Source of the DNA: Lagopus muta
Taxonomy: Eukaryota; Chordata; Aves; Galliformes; Phasianidae
NCBI RefSeq assembly: GCF_023343835.1
Contig: NC_064435.1
Coordinates: forward strand, 42,994,103 to 43,058,102
Length of the DNA: 64,000 bases
Reading direction: 5' to 3'
The notes beneath the pieces were generated by a model. The model did not search any database, was not told the origin of the DNA, and saw only the letters and a list, made by a program, of their open reading frames with translations. Both the position numbers and the translations under genes were made by a program. Every line of letters starts with the position of its first letter. Within the stretch, counting starts at the first letter, position 1. Shown here piece after piece: positions 47,961 to 60,700 of the stretch.

Positions 47961-49633
47961 TTAGGGCCAGGTGTGCAGTTTGGGGCAGATCTAGCAACCA
48001 ACGTGACAGGTGCAGCTAATATTAGCCAAATGCTAAAGTTCTCTTTTAGTAATTTTTGTTTAAGATAAGTGACATAGAGCATGTCTTGGAGAACATATTT
48101 ATAGTTCTTACAGTTCTATAGTATTATATTTATTTATAGTACTTTTAATATGGTGATTTATAAGTAGATTCCAATCCTAGTCTGATGCTTAAGCATAGCT
48201 TGAAAGCACTTCATTGCATCAAATGGCTGTCAGGGAAGAACCTTGATTTGCAGCTTTCGTCTTAATCTTTGAATTGGCTCTGTGGAGTTCTGAAACAGCT
48301 TTTAGTTGCCTATCCAGTGCACAGTTAAAGATGTGTTAGCAAACATGCGTTTACAATCATTCACCATTTTTGAATGCTGATACGATGGAATAAAAAGTTA
48401 ATTTAATTTTCTTTGAAATATTCTTTGCAGTGCTTTCCTTTAAAAAGGAAATCTCTTCTAGCAGCTTGCCCACAACAAGACCAGAAGCTCTTCTGCACAT
48501 TATTATTTTTTTTTAACAGATTGAAACAGGAATATTTTAAATATTATGAAACTTCTGTTCTCTGGTATGGAAAACTATTTCATATTTTACAGAAGGAAAA
48601 CGTCTGATGTTTTGAAATAAGTGTCAAGGAGCATCAGTTTGCTTCTAACAGCTCATAGCTGTGCCAGTATCCCCTGAAGTTGAATTTCTAGCTCTTATCC
48701 ACTTTAAACTGGCAGCTGCAAAACTGTCCTCCTCCCACCACAGTTCTGACCCCAAAGCCAGCATGCATGGGAGGATCCGTGCAGCATTAGATCTTTGTTT
48801 TCCTTCTGGAGATAGCAGCAGTTCAAAGTTCACAGGCTCCAGAGAACAAAGAAAATTCACCGCTGCTTTTAAAACCTTAAAAGCAGCCAAGCCCTTCTTT
48901 AGTGCTGGCCCAGGAAAGGGGCTCTCCAAGATGTACAGCATGCATCAGGTGCTATTTTCGTGAAGTACAGATGTCTGCTGGCATTCTCTCTGTAGGCTTT
49001 GAATGAATTATCTTCTAAAACAATGCATATATTTCCTGCAGAGATGGAGTGCTTGCTTCCAGAGCTGGTAATTGTCAGCACAAGCATCCTGGTGAGGTAT
49101 GGTCTCACCTATGGCCTCTGTGCAAGGGGCTTAGTGACTCACCCAGCCTTGCCTGGTCCCAGTGTGGCAGCCACTCCCTCTGTGCTGAGGGAGCGGCTGG
49201 GGCAGAGGACAAGGGCATGCTTTTGATCAGCAGAGTCAAGCTCTGCCTCTTACAAAAGCAGAGGTGATCCTGCTGTTGCCGTTGAAAAGTAGGTGTTTTT
49301 TATTTGCTTCCTCCATAAAAAAGTTGAGTTTCTTCTTTTAGTCAAGAGATCCAATCACATGACTGAAGTGCAGTATTTATCAAGTGGGATTAAGATGGAA
49401 AATCCAGTATATATCCTCAGCAAATAGATGTTTAAATCTCATCATGATTCATGTTGAACTATTATGAAAATCTTTCCCATTGTTTGAAACTATTTCCTGA
49501 AACTTTTCTGCATTGTTTAAAGATTCTTTACTGCATAGAAGCCCCAGCTTCCACTCAGCTGTAAAAAAGATACCAGAAGAAAGTAGTGCATCAAGGCTCC
49601 ACTTGCATAAAAATTACATTTAGTTATTTGAAA

Positions 49634-49728
49634 TATCATAGAATCATACAGTAGTAGAATGGCTTCAGTTAGAAAGAACCTCAAATCTCATCCAATCTGG
49701 CCTTGAGTGCCTCCAAAGATGGGGCATA
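49634..49728 (-). mobile_element. CR1 LINE 3' end (short)
   Basis: The copy reads 'atcatagaatcatacagtag' then 'tctggccttgagtgcctcca'. It is a truncated 95-bp fragment with internal deletion. Confidence 0.8.
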
Positions 49729-51746
49729 TGTTAAGGATGTTGTAGATTCTGTGAAAAAATGTGCATGTTGCAGAGAAGTATCCCAAAGCCCTAGTGGCTC
49801 CTGGCATCAGTAGTCCTATCCGTGATAGCTCTCATCTCCTATATGCTTGCAGGACCAGGGCCCCTAGTGGGAAAAATAAAAGTAGAATAAAATAATACAG
49901 AAGTACATTAGCTCCAGGGTTTGGTGCTTTGAGTAAATATTTCACACTCTCAGAATGGAGCCATTGTTTTCCTATGTGCAATAACTCTAATTCTGACTCT
50001 CCCTGCATTTTGCCCACTCTATACAAAAAATTATGCTGTTCATTGCCTTGTAATCATTAGAAATAAACTCTCAATTTCTTCAGTTTTATAGTTTTCTTCT
50101 CCTTTCCTAACAGCCAGGCTGTGGAACCCACCAGGTGCGCAGCTGCAGCAGTGAGTAATCCTGCTGAGCTGTGGGTCTGGCTGGGCTGTAACAGCATGCA
50201 CCAGATTCCTGCCTTTATCACGGGCGTTTTGTTACTGCCTGACAGCACTGGAATACAAGGCCTTTTATGTATGTAAAACAAGGAGTGGCAGAACAACTCT
50301 CCTGTTGTTTCCCAGCTGCGTAGCAACCCAGCCTGCTCTAGTGGTGCCTATAGACCTTGTTTTTCAGGGCTCTGTGACTTATCTTTCTGGGAAAACTTAC
50401 GTAACAGACAACGTTCAGGCAGGTACAAGCTATTACTCAAGATTCTGCTGTGCAGCTGGTAGAAATATTAGCCTTTTTTTTCTTTTTTAAGTCCATGAAC
50501 ACTAACAAGTGCTATAAATACAAACTATAGTTGAGAAAAAGACTGCTGTGAAAAATTTCACTTGTGCTGTGGGAACCATATCTTCTGGTCTTACTTATCA
50601 GATCCAGTGTCAGCTACTATAGTGCACCACTACTATGAAGGATTTCAAGAAGTGTAGATATAGACATGTGGCATTCCCTGATCACGAAAAAGACAGTATA
50701 TTTGATCTTTTTTTTCCTCATGTCACAATTCAGATACATGAGCTAATACATTTACTGTGTATACCATTACACTAATTCATCAGGTAACATTAGAAGTGCT
50801 TGGCTTAGCAAAAATGAAGTCTTAGTTTTAAAGAAAAGTACAGGCATGAAACAAGATATTAACTGATCTGAGGTTTAGACTGACAATTAGAAGAAAATCA
50901 AGCAAATTAACGGTGTTTAGGGTGACTGTCTGCTGGAAGTGTGAGGACAAAAGCTCAACTGTTTTTTGGCAGATTTTGTCAACTAATGGAGATCCTGCAA
51001 TGTAGCTGCTAGTTTTTAAGGAAGTGGATGACTTCACAGAGAAGGTTCCTTCACATTTTACTTTCTAAAGACAAATCTGAAAGTTTTGTTGATGTGCAAC
51101 AAATCATCAGAGTACTTTGCTGAAAGATACAGTCTTAGCACATAGCTGGGTTGTTTGAGAGTGCATGTCTGTCAAATCAGTAAGAGTAGGAGATGCTGAT
51201 GCATTAGGATATGTCTTCATTACATTTAACTAAGATTCTTAGAATCATTACAGCATTCATCTATGTATGAAAACCTCTCATTAAATTACAGTGATGATGG
51301 TATAGCAGAGAGGATAGCTTTGACCTCTGGCTCTACTTTTATTTGTACTGTTGGCTTATCTGCATTGCAGGCTGACTTGTTTAGTGCTGATACTTTTCAA
51401 GTGCCTGCACTGAATTAGTAACCTGAGTTCACAGCCCTTCAGGGAGAAAGAGCCCTACAAAACCCTGCTTGTGCCAGCTACAAAGAGCTAAGACCACCTG
51501 GAAAGATTTAAAAGACACTTCTATGGTGTCACGTGCACTAAACTGACACTAATTTCACCTGAAATCGGTTATGTGAATACAACTGTAGTAAAGTTCAGAG
51601 TCTGAAATTCACCAAATGCTCATATGGAAAGAGAGCAAAGAGGACTTTTTCTTTCTGTAACATTCCCCTTTTAAATTCATCAAGCCCATGCTTTCTCATA
51701 TCATTTTTCTCTGCTGTACATAAATATATATTAAGATCAGAAAATT

Positions 51747-51778
51747 AAAAAAAAAAAAAAAAGAGAGAGAGAGAGAGG
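51747..51778. repeat. (A)n(GA)n simple repeat
   Basis: A run of about 16 A is followed by eight GA units, directly before the CR1 copy at 51786. Confidence 0.9.
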
Positions 51779-51785
51779 TAAGGTA

Positions 51786-52141
51786 TTCTGGGATTGTTCA
51801 GCCTAAATAAGAGAAGACTGTGAGGGGACCTTGTCAATATCAGTTGGTTAGAAATCAAGTGGATGGGACTAGGCTCTTTTCAGTAGTGCCCAGCAAAGGG
51901 CTAAGGGTAATGGGTGCAAACTTGAACACAGGAAGGTCCATATGAACTTGTGGTAAAAATTCTTTACTTTGAGAGTGATAGAACACTGGAACAGTCTGCC
52001 TGGAGAGGGGTGGAATCTCTTTCTCAGAAGATATTCAAACCCTACTTTCCTATGCAGCCCAGTTGAGGGAACCTGCTCTATCAGTGGGTTGGACTCAATG
52101 ATATTAGGAGGACCCTTATAACACCTATGATTCTGTGATTA
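51786..52141 (+). mobile_element. CR1 LINE 3' fragment, diverged
   Basis: It contains 'gaagactgtgaggggacctt', 'gaacactggaacagtctgcc' and the terminus 'cacctatgattctgtgatt'. It is an old copy in plus orientation. Confidence 0.85.
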
Positions 52142-55100
52142 ACCTTGCACATGGACATCATCTCACATACACCCATGGTGGTGGGTTAACTTGATGGCGT
52201 GTTCAGAGAAGAGTTTTCCACATGAGCAAATACTAAAACCTATGCATGTGGACTAACAGTACTTCATGACAAAACAGCGCTGGCCTTTCAATTTTTATGT
52301 TCCTATTTTTTGTACAGTCCTTAAACAAAACAGTCCTCTACAATTTGGATAAATATTATTTGAGCAGCTGAAAGAAGAACAAGCTTGATCTTTTTATTAC
52401 TCTTTGTTCCCTTGGCAGTAAAGAAACAGCTTAAAATTCATTGATGAGAAATAAATTACAAAATTGTTTCATGCCAATATACTGCCATAAGTATTTACAT
52501 TTAATGTCTGAAAACTGCCTCAGCATTTCCTAATATTTCTACATAAGGAAGAAAAAAAAACAAGTAAGAACATCATTAATTAAGTGCATTTGAAAATGAG
52601 GAAGAATAATAATATTCACTGTTTTGCAATTAATTAAGCTCCTTCCTCTTTCTGTTTTCATTTGGAGAGTCAGGGAGTGCAGATGGGCAAAAGAGGCATT
52701 AGGAAGGAAATCCATTATTATTCAGCTGGGAAAATTGAGCTCTGCCACATGAAACTATAAGTTAAGAAGTCACCTCAAGTAATTCCTTGTCCAGATTCTT
52801 TACTGCAGGTTGTGTTTGGGTCTTCATTTATGACTTGCGACTAGAATGCATAAATTGTCATTTCAATAGTTTCTGCTTGCATTTTCAGTTGGGCAAATGT
52901 CCATGTGGGCTTGGGCTGCCCAAACATTGCAGTTCAAATGTTGTTTATTCTCTTTCTTCTCTTTCATCTACAGATTTTCTGAAGCACTGTTTCAGAGATG
53001 AGGAACAGACGACTATCACAGGGAAGGCCATCTAGTGGGAAAGAACAATACAGAGAATTATTATTTGAGGAAGTTGTACTGTAATTCCAGTGGGATGTGA
53101 GAAAAAAATTATATTGTGAAAACTTAAAGTATCTTAACCATTTTGACACATGAAATAGTTTTACCTTGGGATACCCCAACTCTTTAAATCCTTTTTCTTT
53201 TTTTTTTTTTCCCCTGAAAGAAAACTAAAAATGGATACTGTGTGCACAAACCTTCAGTTTTAAAGAAAACTACGTTTTCCACTGATTGATGAAAAAAAAT
53301 CCCAAGTCAGTCTACTCAAAGTTTGTTTAAAATGATCATTTATTGTATTTTTTCAGAGTCATTCAGAAATTTTTACAGGCAAAACTCTAATATTTTTATT
53401 TATGAAAACACAATTACACTACACTATTACTTGTATACTTTAAGTAGAACGAAAATGCATTTGGTTACTCAGTAGGAGGAAGGAATATTTGAACTAAGCA
53501 GTTGTACTAATTCAAGCAAAATGCCAGGCACTTTTGGATTTTTGCTTAGATTTAGTGGTCTTTTCATCTCGCAAGTAGTACAATATGCTGCTCACAGCAG
53601 CTTGAATGTGTTATTTATTACCACAAAATCAGAGTAGAGCAAAAAAAATCAAAGCTGTGAGTTTTGATTGAGAGAGTGATCCCAAGACAATAATCTACTG
53701 AGATCCCCAGCTTGTAGCTCTATTCACTTCCTCTGCCATATGCTTTTTGCGCCGCTAAGGTCTCAGTGAGCCTCTGGAAGACTGTAGGATCCTGCATCCA
53801 AGTAAAGAAGTTACAGACTTGGTGTGGCATTCTGCTGGTACTTTATTAGGAGTGTTTTGCTGAATGGCTTATAGCAGGATTGAGATCACTATTATATGTT
53901 ATTTTTCTTCCCTGAAGTCCATTCATGTTTCTTTATTAAACAACAAGATTAAAGCCAGTCAGCAGACAGGCTTCTAAATTGTAGTTGAATAAAAAGAAGA
54001 AAAATTATTGTCAGTTAGTCAGAATAAATCTATATGCTGTTTTTTTAGTAATAAAGCTAGAAAAAGAATTTGCACTGAATATTAATGAACAGCATATTTG
54101 TTCACATCTTTGATACACTGTTGTTCCACAGTTTGTAGTAATCTCAACATTTCAAAGCCTCGGTAAGAAAAGTTGTAAGAAAGTCTGTAAAAAATATGCA
54201 GCAGTAGAAATTAATATTCAGAAATGCACTGTGGGATTATGTGATTGCTGCTTTATTGCCAATCATGAAAATATAAAAAAGTAAGATTTTTTTTCTGAGA
54301 GTTTTTATTAAATAATAATCTAACAATCTTCTAAAAAGTTGGGAAAAGACAGTGCTAATAAATAGAGAACCACTACATTACCAAAAGTTGTGATTTAAGA
54401 AAAGTTTTTTCGCTATTTTTTCTTCCCCATTCTACTAAAGAAGCAAGCAATCGGAGTCAGTTTGCACATCCAAACCTCACACAGCATTACTGTTAAGGAG
54501 CTACAAAGGATTCAGCATCTGCTCCTGGAATCTGAATTTATAACCTTGGAACACAGCTAGGAAATATATTTCTTATTTGAATATCATGATTTTGGAAATA
54601 TTTACAGAAAATATTTTTTTACATTAAAAATATCTCTAATGGGCCTTGGCTATATTGCATAGGCTTTCTAAATGTACAGAGTGCCCTTGATATTGGAAAT
54701 ATTTGGTTTTTTGTCATTTTTTTTTGTTTTTTTTTTGTTTTTTAATGCAAATAGGTGTTCAGTGAAACAAAATGGATCTTGTCAGCATTTTAGTGAATTT
54801 TAGTATGTAATACCAGATCTCGAGACATACATATAAAAACATACAGCTTTATATATTAGTTACTATTTTTCTTTCTTAAAGAACACTTCCAGAAACCATT
54901 CTTGCAGTAGTTACGAACATACAGAAGAGAACAATTCCACTGAAATCAACATAATTTTAGTGATAACCAAGGCTACAGGATGAAATGAAAGTAGCATTAC
55001 TTCAGATACCAGGAAGAGAGCATTTGGCATGCTCAGTTGCTTCCAGGAAAAGCTTGAAGTTCTGTAAAATCCCTTTCTCAAGGTAGCCTTGGATTTGGCA

Positions 55101-56752
55101 GTGACTCCTGAGGAGCACTGTTGTCAATTGCTGTAGCATTGACTCTGCATCTTGTCTTCGAGAGCATATCTGCTTGCATTTCTGAAAGCATCATTTAAAT
55201 AGTTTGCTCTTGACATGAAATCAGAAACTTGTCATCCAGTTCTGAGATGAGTTAATCTGGATATGAAAATTTCTTCTTTTTGTTGAGTGGGAAGTTCACA
55301 GACAAGTCTTCAGCTTTTCACTAACCTGTCCATCAAAGCTGAAGTAGCAAAATTTGAGGAAAAGCACTGATCTGGTGATCTAGCAAAACAAGCCAATCCC
55401 CCCATATAACTCTGATGTATTTACACTGAAGCGATGTTGCATACACCGTGCTTACTATACATATGATACAGAAATAAGATGAGATAGATACTATATTTCA
55501 GTATTTTGCTCCTTCAGATCATATTGTAAAGTGTGTTAAGGTATTACTAGAATAAGAGAGTCCAGTAGAGCTGTTTTTGTGGGAAAATAAAAGCCGGATT
55601 TAATTAAGATTATAGAATCAAAAGACTTTTTCAATTAACACATTCAAATACACTTTCAAAATATCAATGCAAAATACATTGACACATGAAATAATAATTC
55701 TCCACATTGCATATTTGCAAATTTATGTTGTTCCCAAGGTTTTTTTTCGTTTTCACGAAGATCTTCAGCTACCACTATCAGTATTACAATACTTGCTGTT
55801 GCCTCCCCACATCACAAAGCTTTTATAACTTCGTTTTCTTGGCAGTATTTGAAAAGAGAACTGGCATGTTATGTTATAGTCCTCGTAAAATAACATTGTG
55901 TTGGAGACTTAAATTGTACTCATAGTTTGGCACAAAAATCCAACTAAATGCTCCTGTTTATCACCAAAGTCCTTCTAGATTTAATTAAAGTTATAATGGT
56001 ATTCATGAAAAGATGAGCCAGCAACTTCTTTGTTGACAGCATCGATGTTGCAGCTCCAGCTGCAACAAATTCTTGGCCACACTCATGGCCATGAGCATTT
56101 ACAAAATAGAAGGTCATAAAAGAGTGTGAGTTTCACTGAGAACTTTAGTAAGCTATGAAAAAGTATTGCATTTATATGATCATTACATTTAACTTTTGCT
56201 GGTGATAAGAGAAATGATTCAAAGCGCCATTTTGCAGCGCACCTGGAATTACATGAAAAGTAAAGTGATACATTTGAAAGTGCTTATTTAGTCTTGTATT
56301 GACTAATTATTAATTGCTTTCTTTTTCTATTCTGTCAGTAAGGAGCAATCAACCTAAATCTGCTTACTGTGGGAAAATGCTTAGCAATATAGTATTTTAA
56401 CACTCTTCCATCTTACATTAATTCATGCTGGTACTGCATGCATGCAAAGATTCCCTCTCACTGATCTGCTTAGTAATCAGATATCTCTCCAAAAACATTA
56501 GTGTCTGTTTGTACACGCTTACAGCTCTGTGGAGAGAGAGCAAAATTTAGAGCTAACATCAACTTTCCTTTCACTGACAAAGTTTTTGACCTCGTAACAG
56601 GGCATCCTTCTGAGATCCTTACTGAAGGAGGAATCCCTGTAATTTCAGTGCTGTGTGCTAGTTATAAATAATGACAATATTCTTGGTGGGTGGCAGCTAA
56701 TAGGTGTTGGTGCAAGTGGTGATTTCACTGGGGAGGTGCGCTGTCAGGAGCC

Positions 56753-57724
56753 TTACTGGCTTGAGTATTGCACGGTGCTGTACTTTGTCACTCTTCTCCG
56801 GGAGGTGCCAGGGGATGCTGTGCCCATTGCCTGACCAAGGTGACAGTCAGCATTGAGCATTTGGCTCGTGCTGCTCAGTCCACCCAGGCTGGCTCCTCCT
56901 AGTCCTCCCCCTGCCAGGTTGCTCATCCCAGACCCTGACACTACCCTCTCAGTGACCACCACATTGTGGGCATTGGATAACTCTGAGGGAATATTTATTA
57001 AGCTGCCTGGCATCCCAGAGGCAGGCCTGAACACCCTTTCTGTCACCACCACGTTGGACCCATCTACCAAATCAGGAATGCTCAGAGATGCTGGGAGCCG
57101 GGAGTTAGGCGCAATGACTCTTTCTGTGACGATTACGTTGGACCCATCTGCAAGATCAGGAATATCTAGCATGCCACGCAAATCAGAGGCAGATGCGGGA
57201 CCAACAACCCTTTCTGTTACAACAACATTGGATGCACGCAGTGGGTCAACACAAAGAGAGGGAGAACCAGAGGTGTAGGTCTCTGTCACCGTCACATTGC
57301 CGTGGAGCAAAGGATCAGGCATTGGCCGTGGGGGCTGAACGGTAGATGCAGATGTATAGGTGTTTTCGGTAACAACCGTGGTAGTGCCGGCTGGGGGAGC
57401 CATAGGTGCAGATCCGTTGACAAGGATTGTGGTTCCAGGTGGTGGGAGGTTTAGGTCACATTCAGAGTTGGGGAAGGTGACGTTAATGCCTGGCCAAGGT
57501 GGGTTGGCGTCAGGGAATGGTTCGATCTCCTTGCCCAGACAAATCTCTGCCAAAGTCTTAAATTTTGGTCCTAAAGTTTCCAAGTATGTTTCATCTGTAT
57601 CTTCTCCAATAAAGCTGCAGCAACCAACAGAGCCAACAGGAGTACCTATTCCTTCATGATCGTATATTAATAGGCAGTCATTTGCTGGCCGACCTTCATC
57701 TTCATCTGCATACACAAATGCTTT
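56753..57724 (-). CDS. DSG1/4-like last coding exon
   Basis: This exon has 972 nt in phase 0, acceptor AACTACAG and stop TAA at 56755-56753. It encodes 323 residues: [20 protein letters not shown], the [20 protein letters not shown] segment, a Pro-rich stretch, the NVVVTERV repeats, a Gly/Ser-rich region and [12 protein letters not shown]. Confidence 0.95.
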   Translation of the reverse strand, partial: KAFVYADEDEGRPANDCLLIYDHEGIGTPVGSVGCCSFIGEDTDETYLETLGPKFKTLAEICLGKEIEPFPDANPPWPGINVTFPNSECDLNLPPPGTTILVNGSAPMAPPAGTTTVVTENTYTSASTVQPPRPMPDPLLHGNVTVTETYTSGSPSLCVDPLRASNVVVTERVVGPASASDLRGMLDIPDLADGSNVIVTERVIAPNSRLPASLSIPDLVDGSNVVVTERVFRPASGMPGSLINIPSELSNAHNVVVTERVVSGSGMSNLAGGGLGGASLGGLSSTSQMLNADCHLGQAMGTASPGTSRRRVTKYSTVQYSSQ

Positions 57725-60700
57725 CTGTAGTTTGCAAAAACAGAAAAGTAAACAGTGTCAAGTTTTTAACAATGATGTCTCAAACCATAGAGAGGTTTCC
57801 TTACTGCATTAGGGCCTAGCTGACTCAAAAAGAACATCACAGGATAAAAAAAAATCATCAAAAGTTTTTGACCTTGAAATAAGCTTTATCCAAATGCTAC
57901 TCATACTTTCTTCTTGTTTCTGCAAACACTTAGTATCTCAGATTTCGTTAAAACAGTTACTGCAGAGACTTGAGACTTTTATATAAAAAGAAGTATATCC
58001 TAGCAATAATTTTACTATATATTTCCTATCTTCTTGCTCCCAGAATCTTATCCAAAGTTTTTTATTTTGATAAAAAGAATCCTTTGTTAAAATTTTGAAA
58101 TGGAGGGAGGGGATAGCACAAACAGAGCTAACCAAGACAGCAAAGGAATGGTGGTATCGGTCTGCTGACAGCAGATCTGACTGTGAGGTGAATGGAAAGG
58201 AACACACTTTTGGGGCAGCTGTAAGTAGTAGGAAAGTAGTAGGAAAAGAACTGAAGCAGGGTAGCGAGGAGAGCAGCAAAGAAACCAGGACAGAGGGAAC
58301 AAAGTGACAGTTGGCCACAGTGAGGAAGGCATGGTGTGCCCATTGGAGAATCCATTTTGAGCAGAAAAGGGATTGATGCTTTGGAATGAAGTTGATGATG
58401 ATGGGATGATCATGAAGAAGAGAAAGAAGGAAAGAGCTGAATTTAAAGTGGGGTGAGGTTGAAAGACATAGGGAAAGACAAAAGTGGAGGATCAGGAGGG
58501 AGAGGAGAAAGGGAGTTGGCAGACTGAGACTGTCAGCAGAAGGGGTGATTTGTGGGGATAGATATGGGAAACAGAAAATTAATACACAGTTTTCCTAGGC
58601 CAGCTGTGTAGATCACAACCTTGGAGAAATCAGGGGTCTGGTATTGGGGGTTGTCCTGCTCAGCATCTTTACTGATAACTTGGATAAGTGCATTGAGTGC
58701 ACTCAGTAAGTTTGTATATGACACCAAGTTGGGAGGAAATGGTGATCTGCCTGGAGGTCGGAAGGCTCTACAGGGGGATCTGGACAGGCTGGATAGCTGG
58801 ACTGAGGCCAATGAGATGAAGTTCAACAAAACCAAGTACTGAGTACTGCACTTTGGTCACAGCAACTCCATGCAATGCTACAGGCTTGGGGCAGAATGGC
58901 TGGAAAGCTGCACAGAGGAAATGGAAATGGAGGTATTGGCTGATGCTCAGCTGAACATGAGCCAGCAGTGTGTCCAGATAACTAAGAAGGTCAATGGCAT
59001 CCTGGCTTGTATCAGAAGTAGCGTTGCCAGCCGGAGCAGGGAAGAGATCAGAGGCTGCACTTTGAGTACTGCCCTCAGTTTTGAGTCCTTCACTACAAGA
59101 AAGACATTGAGGCACTTGAGCATGTTCAGAGAAGGGCAACAAAGCTGGTGGGGGGTCTGGAGCACAGATGTTATAAGGAGCAGCTGAGGGAGCTGTGATT
59201 GCTCAGTCTAGTGAACAGGAGGCTCAGGGATGACCTTATTGCTCTCCACAACTACCTGAAGGGAGGTTGCGTTGAAGTGGGAGTTGGCCTCTTCTCCCAC
59301 ATAACTCGCAATAGAACTAGAAGGAATGGCCTCAAGTTGCACCAGGGGAGATTCAGGCTGGATGTTAGGAAATACTTCTCCAAGAGAGTGGTCAGGCATG
59401 GAAAGGGCTGCCAAGGGAGGTGGTGGTGTCACCGTCCCTGGAGGTGTTCAAGAAGCATAACAGTGTTGTACTGAGGGACATGGTTTAATGGGAAATATTG
59501 GTGCTTGGTGGATGGTTGGACTGGATGATCTTGTAAATCTTTTCCAGCCTTGGTGATTCTATGATTCTATGAAATCTGTGCTCAGGAATTCAGGACTGAT
59601 ATTTCATCTTCTACACTGAATCTTGCATAGATTTTGAAATACATTAATCCTTACATACATACTATTTTTATATGATTTTGAGTTTTATATGTGATTAAAG
59701 TACTGTGTCTTACATGTAGTACATGCTAATCATAAAAATATATCCCATTAATCATGTAAACTCCATGTGTAAAGGCTAATTAACATTTTCCTGATTAAAA
59801 AGAGTGTATTTGTGTCATATGATGTTCACAAGTCTTTTAGGGAGCAGAAATGGCAATAAAAATATGGAAGAAAGTGAACCAACAATTACAGTTCTCTAAG
59901 AGTTAAAGTTACTAAGTTAAACAATCTCTAGAGTAATTGCGAACAACTTCACATTGTAAATATCTATTTATTCACTGAAAATTGATAGATTTGATGGTCA
60001 TTTATTAAGTTTATATAATTTAATTACTTGCCCAAAACCACAATGTATCCATCAATTTTACAAAAAGGAATCCTACTGAGTAACTAAGACTCATAGGCCA
60101 ACAACTCCAAAGCAGTATTATTTATATCTTTTTTTTTTTTTTTTTTTTTTTTTTTATTTCTCCTATTAATACAATTAGCTTCTCATGGAAGTTTCATGGT
60201 TTTAGATTTAGTGTATCATGGAAGTTTCAGTAGAGTAGAATTATTTATCATTAGAAATTGAAATGGGCTGCTCATGGAAGTGGTGGAATCACCAACCCTG
60301 GAAGTATTTACGAGGTGTGAATATGTGATTCTTAGGGACATGGTTTAGTGGTAGACTTGGTAGTGTTAGGTTGATGATTGGACTTGATGATCTTAAAGGT
60401 CTTTTCCAACCTCAATGACTCCATGTTTCTATGATTCTGTGTTTCTGTGATTCTACAATTTTGTGTTTCCACAGTCTCACTTTTGGAGGATAGTGTAACA
60501 ACAGTCTCACTTTTATAGCACAAAAAAAAGACCATGTCATTACCTCAGAGAAGTAGTTGTCTAGGAAGGCCATGTTCACCCCTCCTTCTCGATATTCTTT
60601 TATTGTTCCTCCAACTGATCCTTTTGCTTCCCCAGTTCCAGAAATTCCTCCAGCTGTCCCGTAACCAGTACCAGTGCCATAACCAACTCCTGTAGTTTCT

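Larger units (their letters stand above)
46461..56752. other. Intergenic region DSG2 to DSG1/4-like gene
   Basis: No reading frame resembles a cadherin or another known protein. The left third has clustered CR1 copies. The part from about 53.3 to 56.75 kb is very AT-rich, repeat-poor, and could be a long 3' UTR of the DSG1/4-like gene; an AATAAA on the minus strand lies at 53344-53339. That assignment is speculative. No trace of a third desmoglein was seen. Confidence 0.65.
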
